Positions 1 to 8,697 of a stretch of 64,000 bases of DNA are shown piece after piece. Position numbers and translations under genes: made by a program. A model generated the notes under the pieces. The model ran no database searches and was not told where the DNA came from. It saw nothing but the letters and a program-made list of their open reading frames with translations. Position 1 is the stretch's first letter; the number at the start of each line of letters is the position of its first letter. This DNA is from Acidobacteriota bacterium (GTDB taxonomy: Bacteria > Acidobacteriota > Blastocatellia > RBC074). Location: NCBI GenBank assembly GCA_016196035.1, contig JACPYM010000055.1:1-64000 (forward strand), given 5' to 3'.

Positions 1-1
1 G

Positions 2-886
2 GACACGGCGGTGCCCGCGGTTGACCTGTCGAAGTTGCCGAGCGTGAATGGCACGCAGATCAATCGCACGACCGTCACGGGCGACATCGGCGCGGTCATT
101 CGCGTCACCGACGATTTCTCGCTGTCGGGCCGCGTCGGGCGCAGCTATCGCCATCCGAATTTGGAAGAGTTGTTTTTCGCCGGGCCGGCCACGGTTGGCA
201 GCATCATCCCCAACATTACGGTCAAACCCGAAACCGGCATCAACGTTGACCTGAGCGCCAAGCTGCGGAAGTCCAATTACGCGGCCTCGTTCAGCTACTT
301 CAACAACAACTACAAGAATTTCATCTCGACCGAATTCATCACGCGCGCCGGGCAGCCCACGGGTTTAACGGCGCAGGCGATCAATTTTGCCAAGGTGAAG
401 ATTCAGGGCTTCGAGTTGGATGGCGAATACAGTCATCGCTTCGGCAACACGACGGCGACGCCGTTCCTGTCGCTGGCCTATCTGCACGGCGACATCAAAG
501 AGGCGGTTTCGCCTTTCACCGGCCAGCGCCTCAACGATGTCCCGGCGGATAACATCTCGCCGCTCAAGGCCGTCGTCGGCTTTCGCTGGATGACGAACAG
601 CGACCGCTGGTGGACGGAGTACAACATCCGCGCCCAGGCGCACGTCGAACGCGTTTCGCCGCTGCTGAGCGATTCGCCGTTTTTGATCGTGCAGGATTTG
701 CTGGGCCTGCGCGGCTTCGGTATTCACACCTGGCGCGGCGGCTACAATTTCAACCGCGAACACGGGCGCGTGACGTTGACCCTGGGCCTGGAAAATTTCA
801 CCAACGAGTTTTACCGGGAGCAATTCCAATTCGCCCCGGCGCGTGGCCGCTCGTTCACGCTGGGGTTGATTTTGAAAACCCATTAG
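2..886 (+). CDS. TonB-dependent receptor, C-terminal part (5' end outside window)
   Basis: The frame is open from the window edge, so the start and plug domain are missing and about 294 residues remain. What is visible looks like the second half of an outer-membrane beta-barrel: alternating aromatic-rich strands, a RVGRSYRHPNLEELF segment typical of the barrel region of TonB-dependent receptors, and a C-terminal strand around LGLENFTNEFYREQF followed by RGRSFTLGLILKTH at the end. Such receptors import metal chelates, cobalamin or other large substrates using TonB energy. The downstream genes encode exported DUF3386-like proteins, a cytochrome c and a thioredoxin, so a metal- or redox-related substrate is possible, but nothing in the fragment fixes the ligand. 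The family call is firm; the substrate is unknown. Confidence 0.88.
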   Translation, partial: DTAVPAVDLSKLPSVNGTQINRTTVTGDIGAVIRVTDDFSLSGRVGRSYRHPNLEELFFAGPATVGSIIPNITVKPETGINVDLSAKLRKSNYAASFSYFNNNYKNFISTEFITRAGQPTGLTAQAINFAKVKIQGFELDGEYSHRFGNTTATPFLSLAYLHGDIKEAVSPFTGQRLNDVPADNISPLKAVVGFRWMTNSDRWWTEYNIRAQAHVERVSPLLSDSPFLIVQDLLGLRGFGIHTWRGGYNFNREHGRVTLTLGLENFTNEFYREQFQFAPARGRSFTLGLILKTH

Positions 887-892
887 CTGTTC

Positions 893-955
893 AGCGGCAA
901 GCTGAGTGGCGGCGGCAGGCGTTTTGAATGCCTGTGCGCCGCTGTTCAGCTTGCC
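893..955. repeat. imperfect inverted repeat after the TonB receptor
   Basis: Two arms of about 28 bases containing GGCAAGCTGA and its complement TCAGCTTGCC flank a short AT-rich loop. The hairpin starts seven bases after the receptor stop and ends about 18 bases before the next start. It may end transcription of the receptor, but no clear T-tract follows. Confidence 0.5.
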
Positions 956-972
956 ACTTTCAAAGTTTTAGC

Positions 973-2346
973 ATGATGCGTTTTTTTTGGTCTGTTACTT
1001 TCTTGCTCACCAGCCTGCTGACGGTTGTGACGGCGCAATCGGCCAGGCTCGTGCCTGCCAATGCCAACGGCCTTGACCTCGCGGCTTACTTTCCCATTCG
1101 GCAAGGCGATGTCTGGACGTATGACTGGCAATTGCGGGCGGGTCAAGCGCCGCCGCAAACGGTCAAACGCACGCGCGCCTTTGAAGGGCGCGAATTCGTC
1201 AACACCGGCAACGTTGACAAGCTGGCCAGCGAGAATGGCGATTACGCCTTGTTTTCGCTGGATGAACGCGGTCTGTTGTTGCACGGCGCGGCGGAATATG
1301 GCCGCGATGTGCGTTTTATTTTCGATCCGCCGGTGACGGTGCTGACACCGCAAATGGAAGTCGGCCAACCGCTCGTCAACACGCAAATGGCCGAAGATGG
1401 CAAGACACCGCGCCGGTTCACCTCGCTGCTCGAAGGCAAAACGGCGATAGAAACCCCGCTCGGCAAATTCGAGGATTGCCTCAAAGTTTCGTGGATGATG
1501 GACGACGAAACGGCTCATCAGAAAACCACTTACTATCTCGCCAAAGGCGTCGGCATCGTCGCCTATGCCATTGAAGTCAAAGCCAAAAAGGACGGCAGTT
1601 TTGAGTTGAACGTGGACGCGCGGTTGCGGTTGGCGCAGTTGCAAGGCAAGACTTTCGCCAAGCTTTCTGACCTGGAGCTTTTCACCAATAGCAAAACCGC
1701 GAGCGCCGAAAACGCCAAGGCGCGCGCCCTCTTCCGCAAAGCTCACGAAGCGACCTACGTGTGGGATAAAAAATTCCCTGGCTTCGAGGCTGCGTTTACG
1801 TTAAAACGCGCGGGCGCGCCCGACGTGACCGGCACGGTGCACGTCACCAAAGCGGCGCAGGTCGAAGTGCAATGCGCCGACGCCAAGGCCAAGGCGCAGG
1901 TGCACGCCGAGTTGAGCCAATTCGTGACGTATCGCCAAAGCAAAAACTTCGATGAGCAGTACGGCACGGACAAGGCCAAGATTGGTCTGGGCGAAACCAG
2001 CGGGGACACAACCGAGATCATTGTCAGTAATGAAGAGGCTGCCGGTTCGAGTTTTCTGCTGCGCGACCGTGAGATCGTCCGGGTTACGCGTTCGTATGGG
2101 CGGGTACGCTTCGTCAATCAGGTCAAAAATTTTAAGACAGATGACGGTCGTTTCATCGCCAACGAAGCCGAATTGACTTATTATTCCAACGAGTCTGGCG
2201 CGGTCGCCGGGCAAAGTAATTATCGGGATCGTTATGAAAAGGTCGGCGGTTATTGGTTGCCGCTGGGCCGCGTGAAAAGCGAAACCGCCAAGGACAAAAC
2301 GGATGCGCTCGAATTGAGTTTAAGCAATGTGCGCTATCTCAAGTAA
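973..2346 (+). CDS. exported DUF3386-like protein, shorter paralogue
   Basis: This is a 457-residue protein. The start at ATG 973 is chosen because it gives a clean signal peptide (MMRFFWSVTFLLTSLLTVV, cleavage near AQSA); the upstream in-frame start at 928 would add a non-signal extension. Residues about 34-230 form a beta-rich module beginning AYFPIRQGDVWTYDW. Residues about 255-457 resemble DUF3386, a domain of unknown function known from cyanobacteria, with ALFRKAHEATYVWDKKFPGF at its start and later SQFVTYRQ and GSSFLLRDREIVRVTR. The protein beginning at 3124 has the same two modules, with the first one duplicated. The role is unknown; the signal peptide places it in the envelope. DUF3386 is assigned by remembered pattern, not by a search. 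Confidence 0.8.
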   Translation: MMRFFWSVTFLLTSLLTVVTAQSARLVPANANGLDLAAYFPIRQGDVWTYDWQLRAGQAPPQTVKRTRAFEGREFVNTGNVDKLASENGDYALFSLDERGLLLHGAAEYGRDVRFIFDPPVTVLTPQMEVGQPLVNTQMAEDGKTPRRFTSLLEGKTAIETPLGKFEDCLKVSWMMDDETAHQKTTYYLAKGVGIVAYAIEVKAKKDGSFELNVDARLRLAQLQGKTFAKLSDLELFTNSKTASAENAKARALFRKAHEATYVWDKKFPGFEAAFTLKRAGAPDVTGTVHVTKAAQVEVQCADAKAKAQVHAELSQFVTYRQSKNFDEQYGTDKAKIGLGETSGDTTEIIVSNEEAAGSSFLLRDREIVRVTRSYGRVRFVNQVKNFKTDDGRFIANEAELTYYSNESGAVAGQSNYRDRYEKVGGYWLPLGRVKSETAKDKTDALELSLSNVRYLK

Positions 2347-2453
2347 GAACTGGCAGGATGAACGATGACCAGGACTGTAGCCGTGCGCGGGCACAAGCTG
2401 GCGGGGCAAGAAGAAGACAACGAAGAAACGCTCGACAAAAAAACAGGGAACCA

Positions 2454-2771
2454 ATGACCAACACCCAAGTCTTCTTTGCCTCTATCACTGTCGCCATCAG
2501 TTTCATCGGCGCGTTGTGGGCGATCAGCAACAGCACTACGACGCGCCTGATCGAACAATTCGAGAAGCGTATGAACGAGCGAGATGAAAAGCTACTCGCA
2601 AAGATTGAAACGCTCGACGCCAAGATGACCGGCAAGTTCGATGCGCTCGACGCGCGGCTTGATACATTGCAATTTCAGATTACGACACTCGATAAGAAAT
2701 TTGACGGCGAGTTGCGGCGCGAACTAGATCAGCTAAATCAACGCCTCAACCGTTTGGAGCGCGCGGCTTGA
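2454..2771 (+). CDS. small membrane-anchored coiled-coil protein
   Basis: This 105-residue protein starts at ATG 2454 after a purine-rich stretch. It has one N-terminal transmembrane helix (FFASITVAISFIGALWAI), then a highly charged helix with heptad-like spacing running to the end (IEQFEKRMNERDEKLLAKIE, then LDALDARLDT-like repeats and LDQLNQRLNRLERAA). The shape suggests an inner-membrane anchored coiled coil facing one compartment. Proteins like this are common near genes of unknown function and cannot be assigned further. A longer reading from 2253 would overlap the preceding gene and is rejected. Confidence 0.7.
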   Translation: MTNTQVFFASITVAISFIGALWAISNSTTTRLIEQFEKRMNERDEKLLAKIETLDAKMTGKFDALDARLDTLQFQITTLDKKFDGELRRELDQLNQRLNRLERAA

Positions 2772-2825
2772 GGGCTTACAGGTTGATCGTGTGAGTAGGA
2801 AAATTGTTGCCCCTCCCCACAATAG

Positions 2826-3059
2826 GTGAAGGATGATGAACTCGGCGAATTACTCAATTATTGGCCAGCGTTGCAGTGGCCAGTCCGTAGCTGGCTCGCG
2901 CTTTTACCAGCATTACACACGGCTGTTCATTACCTGGTCGAGATTGACGACCTGTTGCTTTCAATCATTGGGCGCGCACAACTCTTGGAAACCAAGAGGG
3001 CTTCGGGTCGCCTCAAAGACCTTACTGATATTGCCTGGCTTGAGCGCCAGGCGAGTTAG
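2826..3059 (+). pseudogene. remnant resembling the C-terminus of a small nucleotidyltransferase
   Basis: An open frame of 77 codons ends in LETKRASGRLKDLTDIAWLE. That tail closely resembles the C-terminal motif of small nucleotidyltransferase-like proteins (usually LIxxKRAxGRPKDLxDIxxLE). The N-terminal half does not look like the catalytic part of that family and is rich in Trp and Leu, so this is probably a degraded leftover. It fills most of the 350-base gap between the coiled-coil gene and the next secreted protein; nothing else was seen in that gap. It may not be expressed. Confidence 0.4.
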
Positions 3060-3123
3060 TTGAATTACTTGTTCCCTCTTTCCGAACTTGTTTCTTTAAA
3101 GTCGTTATCACAAGGAGAAAGCT

Positions 3124-5133
3124 ATGAAAAGCTCTCGCATCGCTTTGCTGCTCGCGCTGGCCCTTGCTGTCGCCGCCACGCTGTTGGCGTTCGGCTCATT
3201 TGCTCAACAAGACCGCGCCAGCCTGAACATGGCCGCGTACTATCCACTCGCCACGGGCAATGCGTGGACGTACCAGGTCAAACAGTACCGCGCCGATGGA
3301 CAGATCGCGTACCGGCTGCGCACCCAAAGCGTCGAGGGTGAAGTCAAACTCGACGACAAGACCGTCGCCAAAAAACTGATGGACGACCGCGGCAAGTATT
3401 ACCTCATCGCCGTAGATGAACGCCGCTTCCGCGTCTTTGGCGAAAACGACGGCAAGGGCGAAGTCAAATACAGCCCGGCCTACACTGTGCTCGATACGGC
3501 TTATACGCCGGGCAAGGCTTACGCGACGCCGCACACCGTCAGCGATGGCAACAACGTTTCGTCCGAAGCTACGTTTTATGGCGTCGAGAGCGTCAGCACA
3601 CCGGCGGGCGCGTTCAAAGACTGCTTGAAGGTGCGCTTTCAACAAGTCCGTCCGTCCGGCGCAACGATGACGATCACCAGTTATCTGGCCAAAGGCCTCG
3701 GCATCGTCAAAGAGACGTATGAGTTCTTCTCGCCCGCCGCCGAACAGACGCTGCGCAACGAGATCGAATTGCTGCACGCCGTCGTGGGCGGCAAGAAACT
3801 CGGCGGCGAAGCGGCCCAAACCGTCAAGATCGCCGAATACTTCCCCTACCATCAGGGCGACAGTTGGACGTATGACTGGACGTATAAATTCGCCAACGGC
3901 CAGGCGCGCACCAGCGAACGCAAACGCTGGTTCGAGGGCACCAAATTCACCAACGCCGGCGCGTCGTTCAAACTCGTCCAGAATACCGGCGACGAGGATT
4001 ATCAATTCTATGTGCTCGACAAAAATGGCCTACGCATTATGGAATCGGGCGAGAAAGGCCAACGCGCCCAAGGCGTGAAGTTTTATTACGAACCGGCGTT
4101 GTTGCTGGGCCGCGATGACATGGTGCTGGGCCGCACCTATCGTTGGAGCCAGCCCGAAGCGGACGGCAAATACCTGATGCAGTTTTCCACCACGCTCGAA
4201 GGTTTCGAGACCGTTGTGACGCCGATGGGCCAATACGAAAACTGCCTGCGCACACGCGTCGAATGGGAAACCTCGACGGCGCGCGTCAAGAATATGTATT
4301 TCTATGCGCGTGGCGTAGGCATGGTCGCCTATGATTATGAAGTCGTCACCAAGAACACCAACACCCAGCAGATCGCGCTGACGGGCCGCCTGAAGGCCGC
4401 GACGATCAACAACAACAACGTCACGACCGCCGAAGAAGGCAAAAAGCTGTGGGATAAAATGGCCGCCGAGATGGCTGCCACCGAAGACAATCCGGTCGCG
4501 CGCAATCTCTTCAAAGAGGCCAGTCTGAATCGCTACGTCTGGGACGCCGACTTGGGCTTCCGTGGCTTTACTGCTGACATGACGGTCAAGATTGACGGCG
4601 GCGCGCCGCTGCCCGTCAAGGTGCATGTCTCGCCGACACTCGATGTCGAGATTGACGCGCCAGACCCGACGACAAAAGCTTACGTGCACGAAGAGATGAG
4701 CCAATTCGTCACACACCGTCAGCCGCGCAAACCGTTTGACGCCTGGTACGGCCCCGACAAAGCCAAGTTCAAACTCGGCAAGGAAACGCCCGAAGGCCGC
4801 GAGGTCTTTATCGAAGGCGATTCGATGGGCTCGAATTACGTCATTGGCAACAAACAGGTGCGCCAACTGGGCCGCAATATCGGGCGCATGGATTTCACCA
4901 TCTTTCAACGCAAACTGATGAACGTCGAAGATGGCCGCTACATCGCGCTTGAGTATGAAGCGATCTATTACAAAGTCGGTACCAAAGAAGAAGTCGGGCG
5001 CGAATGGGTCAATGACACCTACGTCAAGCAAGGCAATTACTGGGTGCCCAAAGGCCGCACGCATAAAATTGCGATGAAGGGCCGCCCGTCGCTGGTCGAA
5101 GTAGACATCACCAAATTGGAGTATTTGAAATAG
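3124..5133 (+). CDS. exported DUF3386-like protein with duplicated N-terminal module
   Basis: This 669-residue protein is preceded by a good ribosome-binding site (AAGGAG, seven bases before ATG). It has a signal peptide (MKSSRIALLLALALAVAATL, cleavage near SFAQQ). Module A spans about residues 33-220 (AAYYPLATGNAWTYQVKQY). Module B spans about 236-440 (EYFPYHQGDSWTYDWTYKF) and is homologous to module A and to the single module of the protein at 973. Residues about 460-669 form the DUF3386-like domain (NLFKEASLNRYVWDADLGF, SQFVTHRQPRKPFD, GSNYVIGNKQVRQLGR). The duplicated gene pair with module gain points to local tandem duplication and divergence. The biochemical role is unknown. A long inverted heptamer repeat begins six bases after the stop. 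Confidence 0.82.
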   Translation: MKSSRIALLLALALAVAATLLAFGSFAQQDRASLNMAAYYPLATGNAWTYQVKQYRADGQIAYRLRTQSVEGEVKLDDKTVAKKLMDDRGKYYLIAVDERRFRVFGENDGKGEVKYSPAYTVLDTAYTPGKAYATPHTVSDGNNVSSEATFYGVESVSTPAGAFKDCLKVRFQQVRPSGATMTITSYLAKGLGIVKETYEFFSPAAEQTLRNEIELLHAVVGGKKLGGEAAQTVKIAEYFPYHQGDSWTYDWTYKFANGQARTSERKRWFEGTKFTNAGASFKLVQNTGDEDYQFYVLDKNGLRIMESGEKGQRAQGVKFYYEPALLLGRDDMVLGRTYRWSQPEADGKYLMQFSTTLEGFETVVTPMGQYENCLRTRVEWETSTARVKNMYFYARGVGMVAYDYEVVTKNTNTQQIALTGRLKAATINNNNVTTAEEGKKLWDKMAAEMAATEDNPVARNLFKEASLNRYVWDADLGFRGFTADMTVKIDGGAPLPVKVHVSPTLDVEIDAPDPTTKAYVHEEMSQFVTHRQPRKPFDAWYGPDKAKFKLGKETPEGREVFIEGDSMGSNYVIGNKQVRQLGRNIGRMDFTIFQRKLMNVEDGRYIALEYEAIYYKVGTKEEVGREWVNDTYVKQGNYWVPKGRTHKIAMKGRPSLVEVDITKLEYLK

Positions 5134-5138
5134 CTTTG

Positions 5139-5262
5139 TCAGACCTCAGGGATCAGACTTCAGACCTCAGACCTTTTCTAATCGCAACGGTTGCAGCAAG
5201 TCTGGCGGTGTGAATCCTGAGGTCTGAGGTCTGAGGTCTGAGGTCTGAGGTCTGAGGTCTGA
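5139..5262. repeat. inverted heptamer array, five TCAGACC-type units facing six GGTCTGA units
   Basis: Positions 5139-5173 read as five heptamers in strict register: TCAGACC, TCAGGGA, TCAGACT, TCAGACC, TCAGACC. Positions 5221-5262 are six perfect copies of the complement, GGTCTGA. The transcript could fold into a stem of about 35 base pairs with a loop near 45 bases. The left arm starts just after the stop of the DUF3386-like gene, and the right arm ends two bases before the ATG of the cytochrome gene, where a ribosome-binding site should be. Confidence 0.9.
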
Positions 5263-5264
5263 TT

Positions 5265-5810
5265 ATGAAACGAATGAAATTCCTATTGAGTCTCACGAGC
5301 GCGCTGCTGTTTGCGGCCTGTCTCTACTGCCCCATCTTTCACGCCATGCCGAAGTTTATGGAACGTTATGACGCCGACCAGTTTGCCAAGCCCGAATTGA
5401 AAGGCAAATGCGGCATCTGTCACACGCGCGAAGAAGGCTACGGGCCGTTGAATGCGCTGGGCAAGGCCTTCGCCGAGAATGGCTATGTCATCAACGACAA
5501 AGTGCGCAAACAGGCGGCGAATGCCTTTGCGAGTGGGCCGAACGCTGGTCAACCCACTGCGCCGGTGTTTGCGGCCAAAGCGTTTTATGACAAGAGCTGC
5601 GCGGGCTGTCACGGCGCAGATGGCACAGGCGGCGAAAGCGCGCTGAACATTCCCAATTTCAAAGACAGCAAATGGCAGCAGCGCCGCACCGATCAACAGA
5701 TCGTGGATGCCATCACCAAGGGTAAAGGCGCGATGCCGCCGTGGAAAGACAAGCTGAGCGAAGAGCAAATCAAGGCGATGGCGGTTTTTGTGCGCAAGCT
5801 GGCCGAATAA
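5265..5810 (+). CDS. dihaem c-type cytochrome, exported
   Basis: This 181-residue protein has a short N-terminal signal (MKRMKFLLSLTSALLFAACL), which could also be a lipoprotein signal because LFAAC resembles a lipobox. Two haem c motifs are visible: CGICH near residue 49 and CAGCH near residue 111. The second lies in a cytochrome c class I domain with GADGTGG after it and a distal Met-containing segment (KGKGAMPPWKDKLSEEQIKAMAVFVRKL) supplying the axial ligand. It is likely a periplasmic electron carrier. The start region is occupied by the heptamer array, so ATG 5265 lacks a normal ribosome-binding site; ATG 5274 is an alternative. It is followed after 12 bases by a small membrane protein gene. 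Confidence 0.88.
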   Translation: MKRMKFLLSLTSALLFAACLYCPIFHAMPKFMERYDADQFAKPELKGKCGICHTREEGYGPLNALGKAFAENGYVINDKVRKQAANAFASGPNAGQPTAPVFAAKAFYDKSCAGCHGADGTGGESALNIPNFKDSKWQQRRTDQQIVDAITKGKGAMPPWKDKLSEEQIKAMAVFVRKLAE

Positions 5811-5822
5811 AGCTGAGACACG

Positions 5823-6032
5823 ATGAGTCCGTCACCGTTGCAAATTCTGTTGGTCAAGGCGCTCATCGCGCTGGTCGCGGGCGTGGCGCTGGCGACGCTC
5901 AACGTCATTCGCAAACGCCACGGCACGCTTTGGCCCGCCGAACGTAGCGAACGCCTGGGCGTGATTTCGGCTGTCGTAGCATTGTTGTTGGCAATCCCGG
6001 CGTATCTGGCGGCGAGCCGGTTTGGGCAGTAG
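5823..6032 (+). CDS. small two-helix membrane protein
   Basis: This 69-residue protein begins 12 bases after the cytochrome stop. Two hydrophobic segments, about residues 8-27 (LLVKALIALVAGVALATLNV) and 46-64 (LGVISAVVALLLAIPAYLAA), are separated by a basic loop containing RKRHG. Position and size suggest cotranscription with the cytochrome c gene, possibly as an anchor or accessory subunit; that is inference from context. No family is recognised. Confidence 0.65.
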   Translation: MSPSPLQILLVKALIALVAGVALATLNVIRKRHGTLWPAERSERLGVISAVVALLLAIPAYLAASRFGQ

Positions 6033-6061
6033 CCGCCTGCCACGCTTCATTGGAGCAAACC

Positions 6062-7459
6062 ATGAACATCAAACCCATTCATTTTGTTTTGGCCGTATGT
6101 TTGCTGACGCTTTGTGCCGCGAGCCGTGTTTGGCTGCCCGTCATGGATGCCGCCGCAGCTTGGCAAGAAATCAGTCCGGCAGGCCGTAACACCGCCAGCC
6201 CTGATCTCGCCGTTGGCCCCGATGGCAGCATCAATTTGCTTTGGGTAGACAAGGGCGCGCCGCGTCCGGCGGGGCCGCCGCCAGCGGCAGCGCCACCCGC
6301 AGCGCCAGCAACAGGCGGCGATCACAACCAACACAACGCGCCGCCTGCCGCCGCCGCTAAAGCCGCGCCACCCAGCCATACGCACAAAGCGTATTACGAT
6401 TTGTTTTTTGCGCGTTCGACCGATGGCGGGCGCACCTTCTCTGCGCCGGTGCGCGTCAATTCCAAACCGGGCGAACTCTGGGGCTTTGCCACCAGCCGCC
6501 CGCGCGTCGCGGTCAGCAAATCAGGCATCATCCACGTTTTCTATCACGGCAATCGCCGCGACCCGTCGGCCCCGCGTCAAGCCGTGGATGCGCGCTACAC
6601 GCGTTCGCTGGATGGCGGCAAAACCTTTGAAACGGCACACACGCTGAATGTCGAAGGCAAAGGCATGGACGATGGCGAACTCGACGAAGCGCATTGTTTC
6701 GGCACGCTGGGTGTCGCGCCGAATGGCGATGTGCACGCTTACTGGATTGACACGCGCCACATGAACTCCGCCGAAGACAACGGCGCGATATACGGCGTCG
6801 TCTCGCGCAACGAGGGCAAAACCTTCGGCCCTGAAAAAATGATCGTACAAGCCGAAGCTTGCCCCTGCTGCCAGTTGAACATCGCCTTTACGCCGGACAG
6901 CAAAGTCTATCTCTCGTTGCGCAGTGTCGGCGCGGACGGCTCGCGCAACGCTGCCTTGAAGCTGTCGGCGGATCGCGGGCAAACCTTCAGCGCCAGCGTC
7001 GCCGTGTCGGACAAGAAATGGAAGATCAGTGCCTGCCCATTAAAGCCGTTGGCAATGACCGCCGATAACAAAGGCCGCGTCTATGCGACGTGGTTCGCCG
7101 GTGAAGAAACGCCGCCAGGTGTGTTTTTCGCCGTCTCGACCGACAAAGGCCAAACGTTCAGCAAGCCCCTGCGCCTGCACGATGCGGCGTTGGTCTCTGA
7201 TCACTCCAACGTCATTGCCACCAATGAAGGCGCAGTGCGCGTGGTATGGGATGCCAAGGTCGGCGCAGACAAACGCGTTTACACGCGCACCTCCACTGAT
7301 TTCGGCAAAACCTTCGGCACGGTGCAGGAAGTCGAAATGCCTGCCGGTGCGTCTGAATATCCGGTCGTGGCCGCCGTCAAAGGCAAGACCTATCTGGCGT
7401 GGCAACTCAATGGCCGCATCGTTTTTCAGGCAATGAATGACTTGGTGGCGCAAAAGTAA
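6062..7459 (+). CDS. exported sialidase-like beta-propeller protein with Asp-boxes
   Basis: This 465-residue protein starts at ATG 6062, preceded by TTGGAGC. It has a signal peptide with a hydrophobic core around FVLAVCLLTLCAAS. Residues about 65-110 are a Pro/Ala-rich linker containing His-rich pieces (GGDHNQHN, SHTHK). The rest carries at least six Asp-box motifs: STDGGRTF, SLDGGKTF, SRNEGKTF, SADRGQTF, STDKGQTF and STDFGKTF. This is the hallmark of the six-bladed BNR/sialidase fold. A CPCCQ motif near residue 267 is unusual for a true sialidase and could bind a metal or form disulfides. The conserved sialidase Arg triad was not traced, so glycosidase activity should not be assumed. Its neighbours are a cytochrome c and a TlpA-like thioredoxin. 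Confidence 0.8.
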   Translation: MNIKPIHFVLAVCLLTLCAASRVWLPVMDAAAAWQEISPAGRNTASPDLAVGPDGSINLLWVDKGAPRPAGPPPAAAPPAAPATGGDHNQHNAPPAAAAKAAPPSHTHKAYYDLFFARSTDGGRTFSAPVRVNSKPGELWGFATSRPRVAVSKSGIIHVFYHGNRRDPSAPRQAVDARYTRSLDGGKTFETAHTLNVEGKGMDDGELDEAHCFGTLGVAPNGDVHAYWIDTRHMNSAEDNGAIYGVVSRNEGKTFGPEKMIVQAEACPCCQLNIAFTPDSKVYLSLRSVGADGSRNAALKLSADRGQTFSASVAVSDKKWKISACPLKPLAMTADNKGRVYATWFAGEETPPGVFFAVSTDKGQTFSKPLRLHDAALVSDHSNVIATNEGAVRVVWDAKVGADKRVYTRTSTDFGKTFGTVQEVEMPAGASEYPVVAAVKGKTYLAWQLNGRIVFQAMNDLVAQK

Positions 7460-7564
7460 TTGTTGGGCGGCATCCCAGTCCGTGGTACTGACCCAGCAAA
7501 AACATGGCGTCCTACACACACCACTGCGAGTCACACCCCTTAAAACACCGAGGAGGCTGCGGCT

Positions 7565-7927
7565 GTGAAAAGCATAGTCCCAATGATCCACGTGCCTGAT
7601 GTTCGCGCGACCGTCGAATGGTATGCGGCAATCGGCTTCACGTTGGTAACAACGAACGAGGACAACGGCGAGATGGACTGGGCACTGTTGACCTTCGGCG
7701 ACGGCGCAGTGATGTTCAGCGAGGGTGGGCGCGTGACCACTGACGATCGTCGCGAGGTAGACCTGTACGTTCACACGGACGATGTCAGTGAATGCCACGA
7801 GCGACTCAAGGGTAGCGTGGAGATCGTCGAGGGTCTGCACGACACGTTCTACGGAATGCGGGAGTTCATCATTCGCGATATGAACAGGTTCTGGATGACG
7901 TTTGGTGAGCCGACTCCGGGTGTATAG
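7565..7927 (+). CDS. VOC-superfamily (glyoxalase/bleomycin-resistance-like) protein
   Basis: This 120-residue protein starts at GTG 7565 behind a strong GAGGAGG site. It matches a single VOC module: IVPMIHVPDVRATVEWYAAI at the N-terminus, then WALLTFGDGAVMFSEGG, then LYVHTDDVSECHERLKG and a C-terminal MREFIIRDMNRFWMTFGEP. These proteins fold as paired beta-alpha-beta-beta-beta units and often bind a metal through His and Glu residues; candidates here are His-9 and Glu-100. The substrate cannot be told. Codon use and spacing suggest it is a separate unit between the propeller gene and the thioredoxin gene. Confidence 0.82.
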   Translation: MKSIVPMIHVPDVRATVEWYAAIGFTLVTTNEDNGEMDWALLTFGDGAVMFSEGGRVTTDDRREVDLYVHTDDVSECHERLKGSVEIVEGLHDTFYGMREFIIRDMNRFWMTFGEPTPGV

Positions 7928-8061
7928 GTCTCGGTATCTCAGGTAGTCGGTGAAGTGGACGGTGTGGCGACTCTGTTAAGGATGTTGAACCAGTATCAAT
8001 GGCAAGCCGCCCAATCCGCACGCACTCCAAAGGCTTCGCCAATCCGAGATGGCAGGTATCT

Positions 8062-8592
8062 ATGATTCACTTCCGTAACACGTTTCTTTTCGCTTTGGCG
8101 CTGTCAGCCCTTTTCTGCACGGGATTGATCGGGCAAGGAACCAAACTGCGTCCCGAACTGCTCGCGCCCAAAACCGTCGAACCCCTCAGCGCCGCCGAAT
8201 TCCGCCAATTGCTCGCGCATTACAAAGGCCAGGTCGTACTGGTGAATTTATGGGCCACTTGGTGCGCGCCTTGTTTGAAAGAATTGCCCGAACTGGCGAA
8301 GTTACAGGAGCAATACAAAGCCCAGGGCTTACAGGTACTCGCTGTGACCCTGGACGAACCGGATATTTTGGAAACCCGCGTCAAACGTCTTTGGCGCGAA
8401 CGCGCGCCGGGGTTGGCGGCCTATCTGCAAACCGAAGCCAGCAGCGATAAATTCGTGAGCGTCGTTGATCCGGCCTGGGCGGAGATTATGCCGACTAATT
8501 ATGTGTTGGATCGCGCGGGCAAGCTGAAAGCCACACTGACGGGCGGCAAAACCTTGGCTGAGTTTGAAGCTGCCATTAAACCGTTACTCTAA
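8062..8592 (+). CDS. TlpA/ResA-type thiol-disulfide oxidoreductase, exported
   Basis: This 176-residue protein starts at ATG 8062, which gives a signal anchor (MIHFRNTFLFALALSALFCT); the in-frame ATG at 7999 would add 21 residues ahead of it. The thioredoxin fold is clear: VVLVNLWATWCAPCLKELPE holds the WCAPC active site near residues 71-75, and the cis-Pro region appears as EIMPTNYVLDRAGKL. Such periplasmic thioredoxins reduce apocytochrome cysteines or metal-binding proteins. The dihaem cytochrome c and the CPCCQ propeller protein are plausible partners, which is inference from proximity. Confidence 0.85.
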   Translation: MIHFRNTFLFALALSALFCTGLIGQGTKLRPELLAPKTVEPLSAAEFRQLLAHYKGQVVLVNLWATWCAPCLKELPELAKLQEQYKAQGLQVLAVTLDEPDILETRVKRLWRERAPGLAAYLQTEASSDKFVSVVDPAWAEIMPTNYVLDRAGKLKATLTGGKTLAEFEAAIKPLL

Positions 8593-8697
8593 TCGCGCGC
8601 TTTTCTTGGGCTTGCCTGGCAGGTTGTGATGAACCCCAACAGTGGGAATCGGTCAGCTTGCTCCTGAAAATTCGCCGTGCTATTTTCCCACCCGCTT

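Noticed and set aside
928-972. Upstream start for the first DUF3386-like protein
   Set aside because: It would place 15 non-signal residues before a clean signal peptide.
6062-7459. Active sialidase
   Set aside because: Asp-boxes show the fold but the catalytic Arg triad and nucleophile Tyr were not identified.
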